Source: Planctomycetota bacterium
GTDB taxonomy: Bacteria; Planctomycetota; Planctomycetia; Planctomycetales; Planctomycetaceae
Direction: 5' to 3'
DNA: 5,922 nucleotides
Assembly (NCBI GenBank): GCA_024278285.1
Contig: JAJRTM010000016.1
Span: 1 to 5,922, forward strand
Part shown: one piece after another, positions 1-5,706 of the stretch
Layout of the letters: every line of letters starts with the position of its first letter
How positions within the stretch are numbered: position 1 is the stretch's first letter
Notes under the pieces: model-generated
The model's input: the letters and a program-made list of their open reading frames with translations, nothing else
Databases searched by the model: none
What the model was told of the DNA's origin: nothing
Made by a program: the position numbers and the translations under genes

Positions 1-3
1 ATA

Positions 4-3000
4 ATGCAGTCCGTACTGCTTCTCGTTGCTGGTTTGTGCTTTCAGCTCCCTGCCTTTTCGCAAGTAAGGCCATTAACTGGAGACCAGCTTACTCAACAGG
101 AGCAGGATGCCGCGAAATACCTGCGGAGCATGCAGGATGACGCTTCGCTTCACGATCTGGTTTTTATCGGAACAGAAATCGGATACGCGGTCGGGGATCA
201 CGGAACGATTCGTAAAACTGAAGATGGCGGCATAACGTGGAGCTTTCTCGAATCGCCTGTTATCTCGAACTGGAAGTCCGTTTGCTTTTTGACGGACCGT
301 ATCGGCTGGGTTGCGGGCGGGCAAGTTGGCGTGAATGGATTAACAACCCGCGGCGTTGTTCTTCACACCAAAGATGGCGGCGAGAATTGGGAAACGATGA
401 CCCCAAAAAATATGGGGATGATTTTTCACGTTCAGTTTTTCGGTTTTCAGCAGGGCGTTGTTTGTGGGGAATCGACAACCAAAGGGACTTCCGGAATTTG
501 GCAAACGGGTGATGCAGGCAAGAGTTGGCGGGTAGCTGAGTCTGCTCATCGAAGCAACTGGCGATGTGGCGATTTCGCTTCAATGAAAAGTGGCGTGGTC
601 GCTGGTTCCCGCGGGCATGTCGGCATGCTTGGCGGTACACGTCTGTTTGATGATATGTCGCTGAATTTTGGTCTCAAGGGGGTGCATGATTTAACGATTG
701 ATGACTCGGCTCGCGGTTGGCTGGTCGGCGATGGTGGTTTGGTGCGGTACTCTCCCGCCGGGGCAAGTTGGCAGGAACCGCCCAGCGATTTGCCTACCGA
801 TCTTTCAACACTGTTTGATTTCCGGACGGTGGCTACCCATAAAGATTCCGTCTGGATTGCAGGACATCCCGGTTCTGCGATCTGGCACTCTCACGATAAC
901 GGCAAAAGCTGGAGTCACTCGCCAACTGGCATCACGATTCCGATCAATGCGATTCATTTTTCCGATTCTCAAAATGGCTGGGCCGCTTGTGAATTCGGCA
1001 TCATTTTGAAAACCGTCGATGGGGGACGCAGTTGGCAAAATATGATGCGTCAATCCCGCCGACTTGCGTTGTTGCAATTCACAACCGGAATGAACTCTGC
1101 TTCGTATTGTTTGACAAGCCGCTATGGTGGGCATCACGGTTATCGTGTCGGCGTGATCAATTATTGCAGAGAGGATCAGGAAAATAAGGATCGCGATCTG
1201 GTTTCCGACGACCTTCGGCAAGACCAGGCAGCAACCCAGACGGGCGGAAGCATCAGCCGTATCGGCTGGGCGTTACCGCTGGATGTGCCAGGTTTATCGG
1301 GCAATCAAAGCCTACTCATCAAGCGTTGGAATGCAGCGACTGACGGACAGCTTTCTGAAATTGTCCTCTCGCATCTGGTGCGGGATTTGCGATGTTATCG
1401 CCCGAGTGTTGTGGTGATTGATCTGCCCGAACCTGAAAATCAGGCGCAGTTACTGTTTCGTAAAGCGGTGCATAATGCGGTCCGATCCGCAGGCGATCCG
1501 ACATGGATGGTCGCCCAGAAACAGTATGCGTTTCTTTCCCCCTGGCAGGTGCCACGCCTGTTTGAACGCAGCCAAACCGGACAGGGAGGAGATATTGTTC
1601 TCGATACCAATCAGTATCTTCCCGGTTTGAATCAATCGGTTCGGATGGCAGCCGGTCCTGCTTATCAGCTTGTGCAGGGGGGGATTAAAAACCTTCCCTT
1701 TTCTGAAAGTTTTTCGATATCGCAAGTGACACCACTTCCCGGTCAACTCCTGTTGGCGGACCTGTTTACTGGAATCGTTCTTGGTCCCGGCAGTGATGCA
1801 CGTCGTCGTTTGTTGATTCTATCACACCCTGATCAACAACGGGGAGAATCGATCGCGAGAAAACAACGCAACTACGCCGCTTACACACGCAAGCGGTTTT
1901 CCGACGAATTACAGGCGAGCCAGATGATCGCTCAATTGAACGATGTCATTTCAGGATCGCCGCCCAGGCAAGCCGTGTTGCAACTGCTGGAGATTGCCGA
2001 TCAATATCAACGGAATTCAAAATGGGATTATTACGAAACTGTTCTGATGCAAATTCTGAAATCGTTCCCGCAAGAACCATTAAGCAGCACCGCATCGGTT
2101 CGGTTGATTCAGCTTTGGTCGTCTCAGGAATTGAACCTGCAACGTTTGAGTGTTCGCAAAACAGGATCAACAAAACAATTCGTTGACCAAAACCGAACAC
2201 GCAATAACTTCAACCAGATTTTACAGGCCAACCGCGAAAATCCGGACGCGATTCCAGAAACGGTTGCGCCTGCTGTTGGGGCTTCTGAACTCGACTTACC
2301 CCGAACTCAGGGATCTCGACAGGATAAGCAATCCTGGAATGTGACCTGGCAGGAACGGGCGATAACAACGTTCGAACATCTCAAAAAAACATCGCCGGAA
2401 CTTGCAGCCAGTCCTGAAGTATTACTCCCGATGGCCGCGCTCTTCAGGCAACGTAACGCGTTGCGAGCCGCAGACGATATTTACCGTCAGTTCATGTCTG
2501 AAAAAGGGACTTCCCCTTTACATCAGATCGCAGCGAGTGAATTCTATTTAAGAAGTGGCGTCGGGGTTCCAACAGGACGATACACGGCTTGTAAACGGGT
2601 GGGGATCCCGCCTTATCTGGATGGGCTGCTTTCCGATGAGTGTTGGCAAACTGCGGAAGAAATTCGTTTGCAAAAAGCGGATCGCAAGGACGCCGACCCG
2701 TTGGCTGCGATGGTGCTGCTCGCTTACGACAGAGAGTATCTTTACATCGCAGCAAGTTGCCCACGGCATCCCGATTTGCCTGACGATCTCCCGCGGCATG
2801 GCACCAGAAAGTACGATGCTTCCCTTGCTCGGTTTGATCGATTACAGATTTGTCTGGATGTTAACCGCGACTATCATTCGTACTATCAGTTTGAAGTTGA
2901 TCAACGAGGATTGACGCGAGAAAGTTGCGCGGGAGATATCAGTTGGGATCCGAAATGGTACGTTGCCTGCGAGGGGGAGAAATCTCACTGGCGAGTTGAA

Positions 3001-3168
3001 ATCGCGATCCCGCTCAAAGAACTACTCGGCGACCAACCCCTCAACGCAGGAGATGCTTTCGCCGTTTCGCTCAGCCGCATCTTGCCAGCCGTTGCGGTAC
3101 AAAGTTGGGGAGATCAAAAAACAGAACACCCAACCCGCTCTGCAATGGGAATTGTTCGATTCAAATAG
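4..3168 (+). CDS. Secreted multidomain protein: BNR/YCF48-like beta-propeller, degenerate PIG-L-like region, helical repeats, C-terminal CBM9-like domain
   Basis: A 1054-residue protein of unknown specific function, probably exported. Residues 1-20 form a hydrophobic signal peptide with a likely signal peptidase I site after PAFS. Residues about 45-350 carry Asp-box/YCF48-like motifs of the form (T/S)xDxGxxW at 72-79 (TEDGGITW), 122-129, 168-175, 296-303 and 337-344, plus a degenerate copy near 250-256. Their spacing of about 40-50 residues fits propeller blades, with one weak blade near 200-240. Residues about 353-560 resemble the PIG-L/LmbE fold without its catalytic motifs. Residues about 635-710 and 785-850 look like TPR-type helices, separated by a polar linker. 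Residues about 860-1054 resemble the CBM9-like domain of extracellular proteins (YLDGLLSDECW, then LQICLDVNRD and a VEIAIPLKELL strand). A role in binding carbohydrate or scaffolding at the cell surface is inference. The ATG lies three bases inside the window and the preceding codon is open, so the true start could be further upstream. Confidence 0.85.
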   Translation: MQSVLLLVAGLCFQLPAFSQVRPLTGDQLTQQEQDAAKYLRSMQDDASLHDLVFIGTEIGYAVGDHGTIRKTEDGGITWSFLESPVISNWKSVCFLTDRIGWVAGGQVGVNGLTTRGVVLHTKDGGENWETMTPKNMGMIFHVQFFGFQQGVVCGESTTKGTSGIWQTGDAGKSWRVAESAHRSNWRCGDFASMKSGVVAGSRGHVGMLGGTRLFDDMSLNFGLKGVHDLTIDDSARGWLVGDGGLVRYSPAGASWQEPPSDLPTDLSTLFDFRTVATHKDSVWIAGHPGSAIWHSHDNGKSWSHSPTGITIPINAIHFSDSQNGWAACEFGIILKTVDGGRSWQNMMRQSRRLALLQFTTGMNSASYCLTSRYGGHHGYRVGVINYCREDQENKDRDLVSDDLRQDQAATQTGGSISRIGWALPLDVPGLSGNQSLLIKRWNAATDGQLSEIVLSHLVRDLRCYRPSVVVIDLPEPENQAQLLFRKAVHNAVRSAGDPTWMVAQKQYAFLSPWQVPRLFERSQTGQGGDIVLDTNQYLPGLNQSVRMAAGPAYQLVQGGIKNLPFSESFSISQVTPLPGQLLLADLFTGIVLGPGSDARRRLLILSHPDQQRGESIARKQRNYAAYTRKRFSDELQASQMIAQLNDVISGSPPRQAVLQLLEIADQYQRNSKWDYYETVLMQILKSFPQEPLSSTASVRLIQLWSSQELNLQRLSVRKTGSTKQFVDQNRTRNNFNQILQANRENPDAIPETVAPAVGASELDLPRTQGSRQDKQSWNVTWQERAITTFEHLKKTSPELAASPEVLLPMAALFRQRNALRAADDIYRQFMSEKGTSPLHQIAASEFYLRSGVGVPTGRYTACKRVGIPPYLDGLLSDECWQTAEEIRLQKADRKDADPLAAMVLLAYDREYLYIAASCPRHPDLPDDLPRHGTRKYDASLARFDRLQICLDVNRDYHSYYQFEVDQRGLTRESCAGDISWDPKWYVACEGEKSHWRVEIAIPLKELLGDQPLNAGDAFAVSLSRILPAVAVQSWGDQKTEHPTRSAMGIVRFK

Positions 3169-3190
3169 CCTAGTCGTCCAGATTACGTAG

Positions 3191-3215
3191 CCCCGGTTAA
3201 ACCAATTAACCTGGG
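3191..3215. terminator. Hairpin between convergent genes, possible bidirectional terminator
   Basis: Six perfect pairs (GGTTAA at 3195-3200 with TTAACC at 3206-3211) close a 5-base loop. After one C/T mismatch, three more G-C pairs follow (CCC 3191-3193 with GGG 3213-3215). It lies where the plus-strand gene ending at 3168 meets the minus-strand transporter gene, whose stop codon (3206-3208) is inside the stem. Position and symmetry suggest transcription termination in both directions. Neither side has a T tract, so it is not a canonical intrinsic terminator. Confidence 0.35.
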
Positions 3216-4432
3216 TCACTCGTGGAGTTGGCAGGGGCAATCTTATCGCCCGGCTCAATCAAGGTTCCGGTATAACCTGCTTTTGAAAGTGCTGCCTGAA
3301 TTTCGTCTTTGGGAACAGGGCAACAAATTTCAGAGCCGACAATCGCCTCTCCTTTTTCATAATTAACTTCAACAGCTTGAACTTTTGCAACGCTGCGAAT
3401 CGCCGTAGCGACCGTTACTGAGCAGCCTTCGCAAGTCATTCCTTCAATCCTGAAGACTGCCTGATTCATCTTATTGGTCACAGATTTTCCATTCCCGCCG
3501 ATGATTGCTGAGACGTAATTGGGAAAGAGCAGGAAAGCAACAGCCATGACAGTCACGCCCCATAGCATCACCTTGTTCATAGACATCATGTTAAACTTAC
3601 TTTTGCCGGAGGGAGAACAACAGTCATCTCCACCTGTCGGCTCGCTTGCACAGCAGGCAGGCTCGCCGGTAGCAGTTTTTTGGGGACGATAAGTGTAATA
3701 GAATGCTGCACCAAGAAAGACAAACGTTACCCCCATGAATAACGGTCGGTAGGTTTCCAATGTGGATGCAATACCCGCACCGGAAACACCCACCGCCAAC
3801 AACAATAGGGGCAACCAGCAACAACTTGATGCCATGATCGCAGAAACAATGGTTCCAACTTTGGCAATTTTCTCGCCTTTATTCCCTGAGGGTACGACTG
3901 GAATCTGATCGACGGTCTGTTTGATTCCCAGTTCATCTTTTGCGATTTGAATTCCTTTGGTCACACTCCCCAGGCAACAAGAGCCGGAAGGGTTCTCGGT
4001 TTCACAGCGGCAACCGGGATTTTTCATTTTGGTGCGAATATCTTCGGGGGCATCACTCTGCCCTTTTGTTTTCAGTTCTTCTTTGATGCTGGCAATCGAA
4101 TGTCCAAAACAATAACAAAGAGGGCGTTCGCCAGTCGTTTCCTTCACGCCAACGGCAACCTTTAATTGCGACTTGTGAAAGACCGTCTCGTCAATCTCAG
4201 AAAAATAAACCACATCGCAATCTTTTGAATCGCAATATCGCCAACTGGTCTCCTTTTTGGTGCCCGCACAGCCTTGCTGGTCTGAATGGCAACAGGCGTG
4301 ATCCTGTGCTGGGAACGACTGTGCAAATTCATCCTTGAGTGAAGCAGCCAGCGTAACAGAGTGAACCCGTTTTGCCTTCTCGCCACAGCTTGGACACAGG
4401 ATTCGCTGTTGGATTTTAATTTCGGCGGTCAT
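3206..4432 (-). CDS. merT: Mercury transporter fusion: CopZ-like [2Fe-2S]/zinc metallochaperone domain + MerT + MerP-like HMA domain
   Basis: A 408-residue inner-membrane protein predicted to import Hg(II) or a related thiophilic metal. Residues 1-155 resemble the N-terminal domain of Archaeoglobus-type CopZ: a zinc-ribbon-like set (C13, C16, C67, C72) around a DxxYF strand, then CYCFG at 106-110 and the C141-x-C143...C152-C153 cluster expected to bind [2Fe-2S]. Residues about 188-312 are MerT-like. Helix 1 carries the vicinal pair C204-C205 (SSCCWLPLLLL), helix 2 follows ETYRP, a loop holds C260-C261 and C271-C272, and helix 3 is about 288-311. Residues 325-392 are an HMA/MerP domain with GMTCEGC (C334, C337) and an extra C370-C371 pair. 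In all there are 23 cysteines. By MerT topology the HMA domain would be periplasmic and the CopZ part cytosolic (inference). ATG 4432 is chosen over GTG 4483 because the GTG lies at or upstream of the transcript start predicted from the adjacent promoter. No strong Shine-Dalgarno precedes it. It is divergent from merR. Metal specificity is not proven; copper is a less likely alternative. Confidence 0.88.
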   Translation of the reverse strand: MTAEIKIQQRILCPSCGEKAKRVHSVTLAASLKDEFAQSFPAQDHACCHSDQQGCAGTKKETSWRYCDSKDCDVVYFSEIDETVFHKSQLKVAVGVKETTGERPLCYCFGHSIASIKEELKTKGQSDAPEDIRTKMKNPGCRCETENPSGSCCLGSVTKGIQIAKDELGIKQTVDQIPVVPSGNKGEKIAKVGTIVSAIMASSCCWLPLLLLAVGVSGAGIASTLETYRPLFMGVTFVFLGAAFYYTYRPQKTATGEPACCASEPTGGDDCCSPSGKSKFNMMSMNKVMLWGVTVMAVAFLLFPNYVSAIIGGNGKSVTNKMNQAVFRIEGMTCEGCSVTVATAIRSVAKVQAVEVNYEKGEAIVGSEICCPVPKDEIQAALSKAGYTGTLIEPGDKIAPANSTSDPG

Positions 4433-4461
4433 TCTATCTGCTCGCTTTTTAAAAAAGTCTT

Positions 4462-4490
4462 TTGCAATTTTGTTCTTCTTCACTTATTAT
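4462..4490 (+). promoter_or_regulatory. Predicted merR promoter, overlapping the transporter promoter
   Basis: A TTGCAA box at 4462-4467 and TATTAT at 4485-4490 are separated by 17 bp, the standard sigma70 spacing. The predicted start, about 4497, falls inside the MerR operator, so bound MerR would block its own transcription, as is known for classical mer systems. The -10 box overlaps the -10 of the opposite promoter by five bases. Transcription from here would give merR an untranslated leader of about 145 bases. Confidence 0.5.
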
Positions 4491-4517
4491 CGACGTTACA
4501 CTATGGTGCAATGTCAA
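4486..4517 (-). promoter_or_regulatory. Predicted MerR-activated promoter of the transporter fusion
   Basis: Read on the minus strand, a perfect TTGACA -35 box (4517-4512) and GATAAT -10 box (4491-4486) are separated by 20 bp. This overlong spacer is the hallmark of promoters activated by MerR-family proteins, which underwind the spacer DNA when metal is bound. The predicted start near 4479 leaves a leader of about 47 bases before ATG 4432 and leaves the GTG at 4483 outside the transcript. Confidence 0.75.
4493..4514. promoter_or_regulatory. MerR operator dyad within the promoter spacer
   Basis: A 22-bp imperfect palindrome centred between 4503 and 4504 has 8 of 11 paired positions complementary. 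On the minus strand it begins directly after TTGAC and reads as a 7-4-7 arrangement: half-site ATTGCAC, spacer CATA, half-site GTGTAAC. The Tn501 mer operator, as I recall it, has the same 7-4-7 arrangement in the same place relative to the -35 box, with different half-site bases. The site covers the spacer of the transporter promoter and the predicted merR start. Confidence 0.7.
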
Positions 4518-4641
4518 GACCGTTTCCAAAATATTTTCCCACACGACTGGTTTCATGCTGTTTGCTGCGAATAAAGTCAAACGTTGTCGGAAGATTGTGG
4601 CATTGGGAAAGATTACTGTCGCGACCTCCAAGAGAGCTGAA

Positions 4642-5055
4642 ATGAGTTTAGATAGAATGAGTTCACGATTCACGATCAGTCAATTGGCAAAAGCAGCCGG
4701 TATTCCTACGTCAACGATCCGTTACTATGAGCGAATCGGTCTGGTTCATCCCGAGGACCGCAGCGAAGGGAACTATCGACTTTACGGTGATGAGTCGCTG
4801 CATAAGCTGAAATTTATCAAGTCGGCTCAATCAATAGGGTTTACGCTTGAAAATGTGAATGCGCTGTTATCAGATGAAGCTGGCGAAAAGCCAACCTGTG
4901 GCAACGTCAAGGGGTTAATCGAAGAACGTCTTGGTGATGTCGAAAAACGCCTCAAAGATTTGAAACATGTTCAACGCGTGTTGAAGACCGCTTTGAAAAA
5001 ATGTCAGAGCCAGAAAGAGACAGACTGCTGTCAGGTGATCGAAGAAATTTATTAA
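4642..5055 (+). CDS. merR: MerR-family metal-responsive regulator, mercury type
   Basis: A 137-residue cytoplasmic repressor/activator. Residues 10-48 form the MerR winged helix-turn-helix (FTISQLAKAAGI, STIRYYERIGLV, then the NYRLY wing). Residues 50-80 are the linking helices, and about 88-121 is the long dimerisation helix. C86, C121 and C130 have spacings of 35 and 9, identical to the Hg(II) ligands C82, C117 and C126 of Tn501 MerR. CueR-type Cu(I) sensors have serine at the first position, so C86 argues for a divalent metal. C129, next to C130, also gives the 8-residue spacing seen in CueR and ZntR metal loops, so Zn, Cd or Pb sensing remains possible. ATG 4642 is chosen because the family begins just before the FTI motif and AGAGAG lies a few bases upstream; ATG 4657 is an alternative. 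The frame stays open to 4462, but that region holds the promoter and operator. The gene is divergent from the transporter and convergent with the kinase gene 19 bp downstream. Confidence 0.9.
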   Translation: MSLDRMSSRFTISQLAKAAGIPTSTIRYYERIGLVHPEDRSEGNYRLYGDESLHKLKFIKSAQSIGFTLENVNALLSDEAGEKPTCGNVKGLIEERLGDVEKRLKDLKHVQRVLKTALKKCQSQKETDCCQVIEEIY

Positions 5056-5074
5056 ATGCTGGGCCCGGCCTGTT

Positions 5075-5473
5075 TTAGCAGAACAGTTCAAGCAATCGAG
5101 GTAGAAAAACAAAAAGGCCGATAATCACCGAGCCACAGGCACTGAGAAGAACTGCACCGGCTGCGATATCCTTAGCGGATTTTGTCAACGGATGAATTTC
5201 ATCGCTGATGCGGTCGAGTGTTTTTTCAATCGCAGTGTTGATCAGTTCTGCAGTCAATACCAGTGAAATTGCAAGTGTGATCAGAGACCACTCTACCAGA
5301 GTGATACGCAACCATATCCCCATTGCAATTACAACAATGGCAATGACGGTTTGAATCTGAAGATGCAGCTCCGACTTCCAAGCCTCAGCAATCCCACAAA
5401 ATGCAAAGGCAAATGCCCGCAGCCTGCCAGGGGAATTGTTTTCGTTTTGTGGTTTATTTTCGGAACTCGTCAT
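5075..5473 (-). CDS. dgkA: Diacylglycerol kinase / undecaprenol kinase family membrane protein
   Basis: A 132-residue integral membrane kinase that phosphorylates a lipid alcohol using ATP: undecaprenol in most Gram-positive relatives, diacylglycerol in E. coli. The length matches the family. After a polar N-terminus (residues 1-15) comes the amphipathic segment GRLRAFAFAFCGIAEAWKSE, with the conserved E35. Three membrane helices lie at about 39-56, 61-80 and 104-124. The signature helix has EW at 61-62 and E76-LI-N79-TAI-E83, followed by D87 and the K101-D102 pair with AAGAV, all conserved active-site features of DgkA. Which lipid is used cannot be told from sequence. ATG 5473 is preferred because upstream codons in the same frame run into transposase-derived DNA and do not resemble the family; TTG 5569 and ATG 5566 are possible but unlikely. 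No Shine-Dalgarno is evident. Its location beside the mer module suggests no functional link. Confidence 0.88.
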   Translation of the reverse strand: MTSSENKPQNENNSPGRLRAFAFAFCGIAEAWKSELHLQIQTVIAIVVIAMGIWLRITLVEWSLITLAISLVLTAELINTAIEKTLDRISDEIHPLTKSAKDIAAGAVLLSACGSVIIGLFVFLPRLLELFC

Positions 5474-5546
5474 CGAATAAGGATCGCTCGATAAATTACT
5501 GTCGTGATCTTTGAATGGCCCAGATGTATCTCGACTGAGGCCCCGG

Positions 5547-5654
5547 TACAATTTTACGGGCTGCATCAAAATCGAGGAGATGACGTCTTCGGTAACAGGA
5601 AAACGTTACAAAATGAGCGTACAATTCATTATCGTATATCCTTTGTCTGACCAT
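5547..5654 (-). pseudogene. 5' fragment of an IS200/RAYT-type (Y1) transposase
   Basis: From ATG 5654 the frame gives 36 codons beginning [12 protein letters not shown] and containing [12 protein letters not shown], which resembles the first beta strand of single-strand (Y1, HUH-type) transposases and REP-associated tyrosine transposases common in planctomycetes. Likeness stops after ARKIV at 5547. The frame then runs through unrelated codons to a stop near 5496, so the HUH metal site and catalytic tyrosine are missing. The fragment abuts the upstream side of the kinase gene. It is clearly non-functional as a transposase. Family placement is from memory of the motif, not from a search. Confidence 0.6.
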
Positions 5655-5667
5655 CGCAGTATTATGT

Positions 5668-5681
5668 CCCGATTTATCGGG
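5668..5681. repeat. Short perfect hairpin upstream of the transposase fragment
   Basis: CCCGAT and ATCGGG are separated by TT. The hairpin lies 13 bp upstream of the transposase start codon on its strand. Subterminal hairpins at the left end of IS200/IS605 elements sit in this position and are what the transposase recognises, so this may be the remnant left end. The stem is only six pairs, and the element boundary is not defined beyond it. Confidence 0.45.
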
Positions 5682-5706
5682 GAATACAATCTGGCATCGA
5701 AAAGAA

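Noticed and set aside
237..1630. Several open frames of 60-140 codons on both strands inside the first gene
   Set aside because: All lie within the clearly coding 1054-residue frame, carry no recognisable motifs and have no independent start signals.
4445..4457. CTTTTTAAAAAAG palindrome in the transporter leader
   Set aside because: Weak A/T-only stem that also codes in the GTG-extended frame; easily chance in an A/T-rich leader.
4462..4641. Longer merR start at ATG 4462 or ATG 4555
   Set aside because: The extra residues do not resemble the MerR family, which begins just before the FTI motif, and 4462 lies upstream of the predicted transcript start and inside the promoter region.
5070..5086. 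CTGTT...AACAG stem between merR and the kinase gene as a terminator
   Set aside because: Only five pairs with a 7-base loop and no T tract on either strand. It also extends into the kinase coding end.
5474..5569. Longer kinase start at TTG 5569 or ATG 5566
   Set aside because: The added 31-32 residues are polar, unlike DgkA N-termini, and the upstream part overlaps the transposase fragment. The 132-residue form already has the normal family length.
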